From Lantana camara (Eukaryota > Streptophyta > Magnoliopsida > Lamiales > Verbenaceae), in NCBI GenBank assembly GCA_037501455.1, contig CM074863.1, positions 8,366,001-8,430,000 on the forward strand: DNA of 64,000 bases, given 5' to 3'. Below the pieces are notes generated by a model. The model worked only from the letters and a program-made list of their open reading frames with translations, was not told the origin of the DNA and made no database searches. Of the stretch, positions 1-10,384 are shown one piece after another; the stretch's first letter is position 1, and every line of letters starts with the position of its first letter. The position numbers and the translations under genes were made by a program.

Positions 1-480
1 CTCTTGCCCTGCTTGGATTTCTGTTTGCTTGTGTTCTTCTGTTTCCTGGCGCCTGATGTTGGCGCCTGTTGTTGTTACTATCATTTGAGGAATGGGTTTT
101 GGCTAAATTGACCCTTACTTGTTATGAAGCTGAAATGGGGAAGATGGTATAAGGTAAATCATTTTCTTCTTTGGGATGAATCATGTCTATAGTTTCATAG
201 GGTAATGGTGGGCCAACCCGTGATAGTAAATGGCAAGATACATGATATAACTGAATGGGATAGCCCTAAAATCCAACAGGCCGAGGTACCTTAGCATCTA
301 AGTGAAGCACCTTAACATTTAAGTGTAGCATGCATGTATAAAATAAGAAAATTATTGACCACCTACTTTTAAATTTATTCTTAAAATGGTTCTACTTATT
401 TTATAGATGTATGCGAGATTTTTTTTGACGAACAATTAAAATTTTTTTTTCTCGTATAGGACTTTTAAATCACTCACATT
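1..480. other. Left edge, no gene seen
   Basis: I see no supportable coding exon here. Roughly bases 80-190 resemble 21425-21545, sharing the words 'gaggaatgggtttt' and 'atggggaagatg' with small changes. This marks the left end of a segment present twice in the window (see 21425-23965). The rest is AT-rich. Confidence 0.5.
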
Positions 481-489
481 TAATTCTAA

Positions 490-2663
490 GGGAATATTGC
501 AAAAATGGTATACCAACTGGGGCCATTTTGCAGTTTTGGTACAATATCTTTTCCGGCAACAAATTTAGCCCACAACTCGAAAAAAGTTGCAAAATAATGC
601 AAATTTTGGCCGGAGCCCATAAAAGTCGCCGGAAATCTGACGTGTAAACATGACGTGGCAAGATTCTTACACGTGTGGCAAAACCGCCTGCCACATCAGA
701 AACAACCCTACAGGAAAAATTGCAAAAATGGTATACCAACTCTACCGGTTCAGCGAATTTGGTACAATAAGTTTTTCGGTGGCAAATGTAACCCATATCT
801 ATCAAAAAGTTATTTTTTTTTCTTATTTTGAAAAATGCATATTTATAAAAAAAAAAAAATCTTAAAAAATTCATATTATATATTTAAAAAGATCATATAA
901 GTAATAAAGAATCTAATAAAATGCCAACAAAATGGATTGAATTTTATTTATAATAAATAATAGTTGCTATATTTTAAAATATAAATATTATACAATAATT
1001 ATAAAATAAATAATGATAGTGTAGAAACTAGAAATGGACTAACACACCAACACTTTAGGATTTGTTTGAAAAAGGGAAAAAACCATCACAGGCGTGAGTG
1101 CCTGAGGAACTGGGTTTCCAGAAACGCGTGGGTTCTTCCAACTAGGATAACACCAGAGATGCAGTGTGGATGCAATGAAGGTGAAATGTTTGGAGCTTGG
1201 GAAGTTAGAGGAAAAAATGCCCAGTTTCGTGTATGCAGTGTATGTGTTGAAGATCACTTAGTCTGAAGGGAGTGAAATTCTCATATTTATAGGTTGAGGG
1301 CGAGGGTGATTTGGTAAATATGACCATGTGGTCCCAAATATTGTGTCGCCATAGGCACGTGGCGTCGTGTGATGGCTTGAGAATGACATCTCTGAATGAT
1401 TCCTAGTGATAGGTGGTAGTGGAGTGTCAGGAAAGTGTGCACTGAGTGTACTAGTGCCAGCGGCGGTTATGGAAAGTATTTTCCCGAGTGCTAGGACACT
1501 TTTGAAGGAGTTGGCCGAGCGCCAGAGCGCTCATAAGGGAAGATTCCTCAGGCGACTTTGTCCGAGCGTGGTGACGCTCGGGTAACATGCGAGCGAGCGG
1601 CCGTGGATCCACTCATGGAGAATCCTCTTGGCTCAGAAGGCATGGACTTTGTGAGGGTAAAACTGGTTATCTAAGATAGTAATCTGAGCGTCAGGCAGGA
1701 CTGTCGTGATAGTCCCACGCTCGGGCCTCAGTGAATGGGCCTCAAAGGATAAAGCTTGTGTGTGAGTGGGCTGGGTCTATTCCGCGAGCTCATATTCACG
1801 AGCGCCTAAGCCCACGCAGGTCCTGCGTTATTCTGATGTGTTATCTGGATTTGCGACACATGTACGACGAAGATACGAGCATGATTTAGCCCTATCAAAT
1901 AACTCTTACAAAAAAAAAGTTAAAATTCGTTCACGACCACCAAATCCACCACCATCACACCAAAATCCTTGCCACCACAAAAACATTTACACGTAAGAAT
2001 GGGTCTGATGCTGAGGCAGAGGCATAGGAGGCATGAGCAGATCTGAGGGGAAAGGGCGAGCGGCGACCCTTAGGCCTTGGTACAGTGGAAGAAGAGAATG
2101 GTGAAAGAGAGGGAGAGAAGGGGAAGAGATCGGAGGCGGAGGGGCAGGTGGAGGGTGGCGCTTGAGGTATTCTAGGGTTCTCCAATTCATCTTCCTTTTT
2201 TTTCAAAGAAAGGTCTGTGTATGTTCGGATGAGATAAGCCTGTTGGATTTTCAAATTTTTATTTTGTTTTTCTTATTTACGTGTTTGAATTTATGGAATT
2301 ATTATGAGTCGGGTATTCGGAGAAAATTTGCCTTAAATTATAACTTTTTGACAGATATGGGTTACATTTGCCACCGAAAAACTTATTGTACCAAATTCGC
2401 TAAAACGGTACAGTTGGTATACCATTTTTGTAATTTTCCCTGTAGGGTTGTTTCTGATGTGGCAGGCGGTTTTGCCACACGTGTAAGAATCTTGCCACGT
2501 CATGTTTACACGTCAGATTTCCGGCGACTTTTATGGGCTCCGGCCAAAATTTACATTATTTTGCAACTTTTTTCGAGTTGTGGGCTAAATTTGTTGCCGG
2601 AAAAGATATTGTACCAAAACTGTAAAATGGCCCCAGTTGATATACCATTTTTGTAATATTCCC
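490..2663. mobile_element. Non-autonomous Mutator-like element with ~320-bp terminal inverted repeats
   Basis: The arm at about 490-815 reappears as its reverse complement at about 2345-2663. Both ends begin with gggaatattgcaaaaatgg or a close variant. The element is flanked by the 9-bp direct repeat TAATTCTAA at 481-489 and 2664-2672, the target-site length typical of Mutator/MULE insertions. No transposase is visible inside; the interior is mostly a nested solo LTR (1014-1897) plus about 450 bp of unassigned DNA at 1898-2344. Translations of the arms are shadows of the repeat. It would depend on transposase from elsewhere. Family assignment rests on TSD length and long TIRs, not on a protein. 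Confidence 0.88.
1014..1897. mobile_element. Solo LTR of the same Ty3/gypsy family as the element at 35-50 kb
   Basis: An 884-bp block starts TGATAGTG and ends in CA, with the 5-bp duplication AATAA at 1009-1013 and 1898-1902. Its first 150 bases align by eye with both LTRs of the 35316-49659 element (shared words 'accatcacaggcgtga', 'gggttcttcca', 'aggataacacca'), with many more differences than those two LTRs show between themselves. No internal region follows, so this is a solo LTR, presumably left by LTR-LTR recombination. It sits inside the MULE 490-2663 and so entered after it. Confidence 0.85.
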
Positions 2664-2672
2664 TAATTCTAA

Positions 2673-3640
2673 CTATCAAGAACGGAGAAAATGACAAACT
2701 AAAGCTGGAATGGTGAATCCGACCCATGCAGCTTTGAGTTGCATGGATTTAATTTTTAAATCATCTTTTGAGATCAAATTTCCAACTTGATGTACCCCAT
2801 TATATTTATTCAGATAAGAAAGGGATATTAAAGCGCTGGAGCCAAAACTTTTCAAGAATAATAAAAACAAATATGACGAAATGAAAGTGGACTCAACTCC
2901 TCCATGGTAACTGGTAACTTCTCACAATTAACTGTCAATTTATAGTAAAATTATGCTGAAACTCCTGCCTTTTAGAAAGATCATGTGTTGAAATATCAAA
3001 AAGTGAAGGGTAACTTTAATTCCGCGAGTATAACAAGAAATAAATCATATAATTAGTTGAATTCATTCCAATTTTCTAGTCTAATGGCCACGACAAATAA
3101 GTTACAAATTTATGCTTGTTCGCATTTGGACGGCTTGCAAACTATGGATCCAAAATGTATTTATCTCCTATCTCCTACATTCTCTTGATTTATATATTTG
3201 CATTTGTATTTAATATATTAACTAGCGATTCTGCACACTCAAATGCTTGTGCAGATAAAATTAATATTATATACAAATAAAAATTAAGATTTAGTATTTT
3301 ACACAATTTGAAATCAATTAGTTTTGTGTACTTGGGTATTTTTTAAAAAATAATTAAAACAAAATTAAAAAGAAATAGAGAGTTGAAAAAATAATTTGAG
3401 AATGATCGGTGTTGTGGTGGGGTGGGTTTCTTTCTAAAAATAAAAAATAAAATTCAATAGTATAGATAAACAAATATAAGATATGCAAAACAAAGGTAGG
3501 TTTGTGTTTTACTTACTTTTATACCGATTGAATCGGTCGTCAATCGTCATAGAATTCTAGGGCATCAAAATCTATGAGGGATTTGTACCCAAAAAAAAAA
3601 AAAAATCAAAATCTATTAGGGATGAAACTTTCATAGTTCC
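2673..3640. other. AT-rich intergenic DNA
   Basis: No exon-like reading frame, RNA gene or bounded repeat is supported here. It contains homopolymer A runs near 3590 and a stretch around 3225-3300 resembling 22390-22450 in the second copy of the duplicated segment. Confidence 0.4.
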
Positions 3641-3879
3641 AGCATACATAAATTAAGAATATTGAGAACCAACTTATTTAATGACTTCTCCTCTTCCTTT
3701 TCATTCTTGCTTGCAGGACAATTGCTTTCTCTTCGTCCGTCGACCACATGTAGGGCAGCCGGCTATTTCTTTCACCCTATGTATGTATGTAAGTTTGTCT
3801 GCTTGGATATGATGTAGAAGTTTGTTAGTATTTCATCTAATTTGAAATTTAACGCCTTGCTCATTCAAATTTGATGAAA

Positions 3880-4255
3880 GAATTAGTGCATTGCATCAAA
3901 ACTCTGATATTATTGAAACTGTGAAAAGTTTGATGAAAATTAATTAGTGCAATGCATCAAAACTCAAAACTCTAATATCATTGAGCCTTACTTATTTTCA
4001 TGTTTTTCTTATTTTTTAACCTGACATGGTTACATGATTGTGAAAGCATTGTGGAAAACATTAAACTGAAGTTCTTAATGTATTTGGGTGAATTTGATAG
4101 GGAGAAGATAAAAAATCAAGAACTCATATTTTCATATTTCTCTTATTTTTTATCTGACATGGTTACATGATTGTGAAAGCATTGTGGAAAACATTAAACT
4201 GAAGTTTTTAATGGCGTGAATTTGATAGGGAGAAGATAAAAAGTTAAGAATTTAT
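3880..4255. repeat. Short tandem duplications (~62-bp and ~133-bp units)
   Basis: A block around 'gcattgcatcaaaactc' is present twice near 3885-3970. A longer block holding 'gacatggttacatgattgtg' is present at about 4020 and again at about 4153, a period of 133 bp. The second copy of the 133-bp unit runs into the start of the coiled-coil reading frame, so this duplication probably altered the gene's 5' end. The equivalent region of the paralogous segment (about 22900-22990) has one copy. Confidence 0.75.
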
Positions 4256-4262
4256 AATCTAT

Positions 4263-5030
4263 GTGGACAAAGAGAAGATGGACGACAAGCTTAAAGGAAT
4301 CGAGACTAGACAAGAAAGTTGTTATGAAGAGTTGGTGGGCAAATACTTGGAAATGGAAATAAAGAGCAGGGAAGAAATTTTCAAACGTGAAAAAAAGAGT
4401 AGGGAAGAAATTGTTCATAGGGATAGGATGCAAAGTGAAAATTTCTTAATGTATTTTGACAAATACTTTGAAATGGAAAAGAAGAGTGTGGAAGAAAACT
4501 GGAAGAGAAGGGATGAAGCTGATAGGGAGAGGATGAAATGTTGGAGGATTAGAAAGAAGATGACAAATGAAGAATTCTTAATATTTGCGGGCAAATACTT
4601 GGAAACAAGAAGGAAGAATAGGGAAGAAAGAGTGAAGCATGAATTTGATAGGGAAAAGATGAAAAATCAAGAATTTTCAATGTATTTGAACAAATACCTC
4701 AGATACTTGGAAACGAAAATAAAGATTAGGGAATCAGAAATGAACACTAGGAAAATAATTCTCAAGCGTGAATTTCATAGGGAGAAAATAAGGAATAAAG
4801 AATTCTTAATATATATGGACAAATGTAGGGGGAAGATGAAAAAGGAAGAATTTGTACATAGATACTTGGAAATTGAAAGAAAGAGTGCGGAAGTAGAAAC
4901 TAAGAGTTGGGAAATTAGGATGAAGATGACAAACGTAGCAACCTGTACATTCATCTGGGTTTTTCTATTTGTGCTGTTTTCTCCGCTTATATCTTTTATG
5001 ATGAAAATGAAAATTGAGATAGAATGTTGA
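4263..5030 (+). CDS. Charged coiled-coil repeat protein with C-terminal membrane segment, family not recognised
   Basis: The frame is open for about 255 residues. It is extremely rich in Lys and Glu, with degenerate internal repeats of about 40 residues built from motifs like KYLEMExKSREE and EFDREKMKNQEF. This composition and heptad-like spacing predict a long coiled coil. The last ~35 residues hold a hydrophobic stretch (about 230-245), consistent with a tail anchor. The open frame begins with a GTG; the first ATG is at 4278. Upstream frame continuity is broken by a stop where the paralog (22980-23773) reads through, so the true start may lie on an upstream exon. DNA after the stop (5060-5180) is an extra copy of the 3' end. 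No known domain is recognised. It may be a lineage-specific gene or a decayed one. Confidence 0.5.
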   Translation: MDKEKMDDKLKGIETRQESCYEELVGKYLEMEIKSREEIFKREKKSREEIVHRDRMQSENFLMYFDKYFEMEKKSVEENWKRRDEADRERMKCWRIRKKMTNEEFLIFAGKYLETRRKNREERVKHEFDREKMKNQEFSMYLNKYLRYLETKIKIRESEMNTRKIILKREFHREKIRNKEFLIYMDKCRGKMKKEEFVHRYLEIERKSAEVETKSWEIRMKMTNVATCTFIWVFLFVLFSPLISFMMKMKIEIEC

Positions 5031-5894
5031 AGATGGCAATCACTCCTCCTATATTTGCTATCATAAAGATAATACAAGGGGGAGATGAAAAATGAAGACT
5101 TCGTGAACGAGAGTACGAAAATGGAAAGAAAGAGTTGGGAAAAGAAGATGAAGATGAAAAGCGTTGCATTCATTATATTTTGATCTATTCAATAGCGTAC
5201 TAACTCTCATTGTTTTAAGGGAAAAATACAAAATCGGGACACTAAGTGACCCCTACTAGCAATTTCGGGACAGTAATTTCTCCGGCGATAAATGTGTGCC
5301 AGTAAGTCCAAAATTTGTCAATTTCAGGACAAAGGTCGCCGGAGTCTGCTGATGTGGCACCGGATTGCTGACGTGGACACAAAATTTTGGGAGTCAATGT
5401 CCACGTGTAAAGTATATGTGTCCACATCAGCACTCCAGCGCCACATCAGCAGGCTCCGGCGACCTTGTCCTAAAATTGACAAATTTTGGGACTTACTGGC
5501 ACACTTTTGTCGCCGGAGAAATTATTGTCCCGAAATTGTTAGTAGGGGTCACCTAGTGTCCAGATTTTGTAATTTTCAAAATATACCATTTGTCGGAAAA
5601 AAGTACAAATTCCTCTCGAATTATAGTACTCTCAAATGAAGTGTAGTTCGATTTCCTAACACTAATCCTTGATTTATTAATTTGAGCCCCCATGTGGATG
5701 AATCAAAAGCTGCCACATGTCATCTATACACGTAGAAGCGCGTACAAGTTTGAAGCTTTTCTTGAGCTTATATATATGGCAATTGTCTTCCCCTATTTTC
5801 TCATCCATTAATATTCAAACTTGTGTGTGTTTGATAACTAAGTTATAAGTTCCTCTTTTCTTTCCAAACTTTAAGGTACATTTGTAAGAGAAAT

Positions 5895-6011
5895 ATGTCT
5901 TCCCTCTCCAACATCAACAACAATTTGTACAAGATTGACGATGTTGGTAGTCAAAGCTTCGGCGATACTTCAATCTCTAAATTAACAAAAAAAACCTTTC
6001 ATCCATGTTAA
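5895..6011 (+). CDS. Small reading frame, copy 1 of cargo in the MULE
   Basis: A 38-residue frame begins MSSLSNINNN and ends at TAA 6009-6011. About 125 bp upstream is a TATA-like 'ttatatata' near 5770, and 'ctttaaggta' lies just before the start. The first ~12 residues match the second cargo copy (6290-6463), then the two diverge. Its shortness relative to the other copy suggests a 3'-truncated gene. I do not recognise a family. Whether it is translated is unknown. Confidence 0.3.
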   Translation: MSSLSNINNNLYKIDDVGSQSFGDTSISKLTKKTFHPC

Positions 6012-6289
6012 GTGGAGCTTCCATGTGGATGAATCACGACACAACACGCGAGACGGCGTAGGCTCGTCCACATCATTGGGACACAATGAGCACACCCTTT
6101 CACGTTCAAACCCTAAGCTACCTCACGCTCACTGAATTTCGAGCTTTCTTGAGCTTATATAAGTGTCTATGGTTTTCACTTGCTATGGCGTCCATAAAAA
6201 ATTCAATAAAATATATTACTACCAAGTGTATCACTAATTACTAATTCCTGCTTTTCCATACTTTAAGGTATATTTTAAGAAGAAAAAAT

Positions 6290-6463
6290 ACGTCTTCTTT
6301 TTCAAACAACAATAACAACTCATTGTACGAGAACGTCGTCCTTGGTGAAGAATTTGGTGACGAAGGGTACAATTATCCTCTTCCTGCAACTGTATCGCTT
6401 GAGGGGGATGGAGATGATGATCAAAATGATGATGGGACATACGATTACGCTCCGCCAGCTTGA
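6290..6463 (+). pseudogene. Small acidic protein gene, copy 2 of cargo, start codon lost
   Basis: The context is homologous to copy 1 (TATA-like box near 6155, 'actttaaggtatatttt' before the start), but the position of the ATG reads ACG. The frame then stays open for 57 residues, starting SSFSNNNNN, passing an acidic stretch (GDGDDDQNDDG) and ending TYDYAPPA before TGA. The N-terminal Ser/Asn stretch matches copy 1. Either translation starts at a non-ATG codon or the gene is dead. The conserved-looking C-terminus is not one I can assign to a peptide family. Confidence 0.4.
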
Positions 6464-6989
6464 AGATATGTCTGTAATGATTAGCTACTGGTTTTTCTAG
6501 TAGAGAAATATGATAGACTTTTTTTCATCATCTGAATTGGGGTTTTGCACTACTTGAACTACTCTCCTTCATGTTTGTCATGAAAAGTGTTCTTCACGGA
6601 GTGGATTAATATATGATAAAGGAAATTACAAAATCGGGACACTAAGTGACCCCTACTAGCAATTCCGGAATAGTAATTTCTCCGGCGACAAAAGTGTGCC
6701 AGTAAGTCCCAAAATTTGTCAATTTCAGGACAAAGGTTGTTGGAGCCTACTGATGTGGCGCCAGAGTGCTAACGTGGACACAAAATTTTGGGAGTCAATG
6801 TCCACGTGTAAAATATATGTGTCCACGTCAACAATCCGGTGCCACATCAGCAGACTCCGGCGACCTTTGTCCTGAAATTGACAAATTTTGGACTTACTGG
6901 CACACTTTTGTCGCCGGAGAAATTATTGTCCCGAAATTGCTAGTAGGGGTCACTTAGTGTCCCGATTTTATATTTTTCCCTTGTTTTAA

Positions 6990-7320
6990 TTCAGATAGTC
7001 TGTGTAATGAGGGTACGGATATTGCAGGTATTGTCAACCCGATTAAGGGTGCGGGTATTGCAGATCACCCATTGGAGCATGTTATTAAAGATTGCAAAAA
7101 AATCCCGCACATGCCATGAGAGGTGAGACTTAATCATATTGGTTGTATGGGCAATAAGGGTGTTGATGGTTTGGCGTGATATGAACACAGAATGGAAGAA
7201 GATTTTAAGCTTTGGATGAAGCCTCCTGTGGACTTGGGAGATATTATTATATCTGAGAATTGAGATGTTAGACAACGGATACGTCTCTCTTTGAATTCTC
7301 TTGTTCACCAAAAAAAAGAT
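6990..7320 (+). pseudogene. LINE 3'-end fragment (RNase H-like region)
   Basis: In translation, broken by stops, the sequence gives EHVIKDCKKIP, EVRLNHIG, then GNKGVDGLA. This is the pattern of the C-terminal part of the RNase H-like domain at the end of plant L1-type LINEs (normally ...REgNkvADaLA...). It is followed by PPVDLGDIII and then 'ttcaccaaaaaaaa', a typical LINE 3' end. It has at least two in-frame stops. It is absent from the paralogous segment at 23790-23830, so it arrived after that duplication. It abuts the right target duplication of the MULE. Confidence 0.6.
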
Positions 7321-7439
7321 ATTATGTGTAATTTTTTAATTTCATATTGATCCCAGTTCAGGTTGATACTTTCTGCACAAGAAGAAAAACTACTTCTATA
7401 AACTTGTATTATTAATTAACAGTAATAAGGGATGGTATT

Positions 7440-7650
7440 CATGTTTCCATTTTGTTTAGGTCTTTCCTGATTTACGGGTGGTGAGAATTGAAAAAATTGA
7501 GGCATTACATTTCTTGGAAGAAAGGAACAACCTTTATAATTAATTGTGTGTTCTTCTTCACTTCATTTAGGATTGCTAATTGGACTTGTTTACATGCTCC
7601 ATAAAGGATTAGGAAGAGCGAGTTGGGCTTTCTATGACAATACTCTTCCA
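7440..7650. repeat. Segment shared with 23820-23965
   Basis: The words 'gtggtgagaattg', 'tttcttgga', 'gattaggaagag' and intervening sequence occur in the same order at 23826-23965 with scattered substitutions. This is the right-hand part of the duplicated segment; in this copy it was separated from the coiled-coil gene by the MULE and LINE insertions. Confidence 0.7.
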
Positions 7651-7754
7651 ATCACTCTTTTATACAACTCTCAATGTAATCACTTTGTTGTTATTATCCC
7701 TCAAACATAAAATAGAAGTAGATTAAACGAAACAATTGGTGACGGGGATTAGCA

Positions 7755-8010
7755 TGAGGCATTGAGAACGTGAAGAATGTCGAATACTTGTAACTCAATT
7801 TGGAGGAGAGTGCAGAACGTCAAATACTTGTAATGCAACTCAATTCGGAGGAGGCATTGAGAACGTGAAAAACATTGTAACTCAATTTGGAGGAGAGTGA
7901 AGAACGTCAAATACTTGTAATGCAACTCAATTTGGAGGAGAGTGAAGAACTCAATTTGGAGGAGAGTGAAGAACGTCAAATACTTGTAATGCAATTTGGA
8001 GAAGGAGAAA
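7755..8010. repeat. Minisatellite, 'aactcaatttggaggagagtg' units
   Basis: Four to five imperfect repeats combine 'aactcaatttggaggagagtg', 'aagaacgtcaaatacttgtaatg' and 'gcattgagaacgtgaa' modules in varying order, with units of about 36-57 bp. It is tandem but not strictly periodic. Both-strand open frames through it are repeat artefacts. Confidence 0.8.
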
Positions 8011-8439
8011 TTAAGGAGCTCTGTTTGTTCCATCCATAAAGTGATCATTCATAAGACTAATGACTTTTGAATATGGTCCTTAATAAGACTCATAAGAGAC
8101 TTTTCACGTAATGCGGACTTGGAATAACATATATAATACGTACACATGAAAGTAAAATTAACCATATTAAGCATATGAGATCTTCTTCACGAGGATCCAC
8201 TACAATTACCACAAACATGTGGTATGTATGATTATCATCACATTGTCCATTCTATGGGTCTAATGGTTACGAAGATTTCTTAACTGTTTTTTAAACTTGA
8301 TAGAGTAAGGAATCTACCATTAAGAATCTAGAATTTTAGCGCGACTAAATTACTAACTAATAAGACATCACACTTTTGGAGTCCCACCAAATATCAAACT
8401 ACTGAGAATGAACTTATTTAACGACAATCATATAACTCT

Positions 8440-8790
8440 ATACTCAGCAAGCATTGGAAATGAGAACAAAAGGTTTGATCTATAGGTTTTCATATATGAT
8501 CAACATATTCAACAATGTTCATCAGTCAAAGGATTTGCTCAACAATATTCCTCAATCATTGGAAAGGAAGAACAAATGATTCATACTCTTCATCAACAAT
8601 CGGAAAGGAAAACAAAAGGATTTGATAGGACTGAGTTTTTCATATGATTCGTATTCTTCATCAATATCAGAAAGAAAAACAAAAAGAAAGGATTTGATAG
8701 TTTTACATGGTTCATATTCTTCATCAATCATCCGAAAGGAAAACTAAAGGAAATGATTTGATAGTTTTACATATGATCAGCCTACTCAGC
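8440..8790. repeat. Degenerate tandem repeat around 'aaaggatttgat'
   Basis: Blocks of roughly 70-80 bp combine 'ttcatatgattc', 'tattcttcatcaa' and 'ggaaaggaaaacaaaagg' four to five times with substitutions and small indels. No coding potential beyond the repeat. Flanking 8040-8440 shows nothing else I can support. Confidence 0.65.
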
Positions 8791-9299
8791 AGTCAGCACT
8801 ACTCAGCTTTTCATATGATCCATACTCTTTGCTCTCTTAAGCATTTGCTGCTGCTGCATTCTGCTGCTCACGCTGGAGTACATTACTTTTAAAAAAAAAC
8901 AAAATAATAAATACTTCAAAAAGAAAAATATAACTTATAATAATTATTAATTTATTACCTCAATTTTAGATAGTCAATCCAAACATCACATACATCCTCT
9001 TCATCGTTTATCCAATACTTTTCAAGTAAGGGCCAGAGTTACATGATCAAAGGAAATATGATTATGATAGAAATAGAAAGAGAATTATGATAGAAATAGA
9101 AAGGTATCCATTAACACTAGTCTAAAAATCTAGACCTATCAATTAGTTGATTGGTTCTAATTCATTGATTGAATCGATTCGAAATAGTAGAAATAGAAGG
9201 GAGTCCTTTTTGCAAGCATGAATCCCGCCTTTTCATTTTTTTTAATAAAAAAAATTCGTAAGAAAAGAGTTTTCTCTTTATCTAAACTTCCCATTGTGT

Positions 9300-9785
9300 T
9301 GCGATTTAATGACAAAAGGAATAGCAATTCGTAAGAGAGATTCTGCTACTCCAAGATCGCTAGCAAATCCTGATCCCGTGTTAAGATCAAAGCCAAAATT
9401 ATCATTACGACACAACCCAAAAACATCTCGAGGTATGGATCATGTTACTTAGAAAAATCAACAGAGAAATACGTCCCTATGGCTACCCCTTACACACAAA
9501 AAAATCTCCTTAAAAATGGGGCAACTACCGGTAGTGACGGATCCAAAACCAAACCGCACTAACTACGACTCCTATTAACCCTAGAATGACATAGGAAATA
9601 ACTCCCGAAAGAAATCCCCAGCCAACATCAGAGGCAATGACATGCATGTGCGAAGAGAGGTAGGCTTGGGCTCTGGCGGTTCGCGCTTGCAAATAGAGTA
9701 CAACCAATAATGAAAACCACGGCCGAGTGCGATAGCGAATTTGATTACATCCCTCCTCCTAACTTTGTAATTCTGCAATCAATGT
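9300..9785 (-). pseudogene. Multi-pass membrane protein family, copy 1 (broken)
   Basis: On the minus strand an exon-like start reads NYKVRRRDVIKFAIALG, matching the N-terminal RRRN/D motif of copies 2 and 3. The rest of the hydrophobic sequence (GWGFLSGVISYVILGLIGVVVSAVW) continues in a different frame, so at least one frameshift lies near 9690. The 3' part at 9300-9400 ('aaggaatagcaattc', 'gatcgctagcaaatcctg') aligns with the same region of copy 2. It is the most diverged of the three copies. Function is not recognised. Confidence 0.5.
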
Positions 9786-10168
9786 ATCTTTCTTAATAAT
9801 GAAACCAAAAACAAAAAAATATATAAAGATATGGAGTATAGACCCAAAAAATAAAAATATGAGTTAAAGTTATTATTGACAGTTGTACAACCTAATACGG
9901 TAAGAGAGAGACTCTTTTTTGAGTTGATTTTGTTTTTTGAGTTTTTTAATCTAAATTAAGTCAAATCCGTAAAATATAATCTATCATTTGATTTTGGCAA
10001 TTGAGAATAATTTTATTTAATCAGATTTGCCCTATTTTTCGTTTGGCAGGGAGATTAAAGATTAGTTTATTTTCGTTGGGAGCTATCCAAGTCCATTAGA
10101 TAAGAAACAGTAAAATTCCTCCTATTATTTCGTATAAACTAGTGTTTACTTCTTTATTTTATTTTTAT

Positions 10169-10365
10169 TTTTATTGTTATTTTTGTACAAAAAATTTAGG
10201 TTGAGGAGATGACGCTCCAGTTCAAGGCAAGGAATGTCTCCAGGCTCTGCGAGCACCTACATATGTTCTTTCATATACCTCACCCCATGGAGACAAAGGG
10301 GGGTTGAACCTGCGACCTTATCAGGATGAAACCCTGTCATGCTCCACTTGGCCTACCCCATGGGG
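10169..10365 (-). mobile_element. tRNA-derived SINE
   Basis: Read on the minus strand the element starts CCCCATGGGGTAGGCC. It has an A-box-like TAGGCCAAGTGG and, about 35 nt later, a B-box-like GGTTCAACCCC, together an internal RNA polymerase III promoter. It ends in a T/A-rich tail (TTTTTTGTACAAAAATAAC...). A 19-bp direct repeat, ttctttattttatttttat, flanks it at 10150-10168 and 10366-10384, as expected for LINE-dependent retroposition. It is about 197 bp long, within the range of plant SINEs. No protein is encoded. The family name is not assigned. Confidence 0.85.
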
Positions 10366-10384
10366 TTCTTTATTTTATTTTTAT

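Larger units (their letters stand above)
5219..6980. mobile_element. MULE with self-palindromic ~360-bp ends carrying duplicated gene cargo
   Basis: The 9-bp duplication TTGTTTTAA lies at 5210-5218 and 6981-6989. The outer ends read gggaaaaatacaaaatcggg and its near-exact inverse. End blocks (about 5219-5575 and 6619-6980) are related as inverted repeats. Each is also an imperfect palindrome in itself: its left half ('ctccggcga', 'ggacacaaaattttggga') is repeated inverted in its right half. The ~1.04-kb middle holds two diverged copies of one promoter-plus-first-exon block. No transposase is present. This has the architecture of a Pack-MULE, but I did not identify the donor gene. Confidence 0.85.

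Noticed and set aside
470..874. Open frames of up to 134 codons over both arms of the first MULE, including 2162-2656
   Set aside because: The same frame appears in both inverted arms and reads through the terminal repeat; there is no protein-like signature.
5292..6957. Repeated 'MLTWTQNFGSQCPR' reading frames at 5365 and 6766 (and opposite-strand partners)
   Set aside because: They fall within the palindromic MULE ends and exist on both strands because of the symmetry.
9030..9320. Possible second plastid-derived block ('gaaatagaaggga', 'gcaagcatgaatcc')
   Set aside because: Composition resembles plastid spacer, but I could recognise no plastid gene or tRNA, so I did not call it. Alignment to a plastome would decide.
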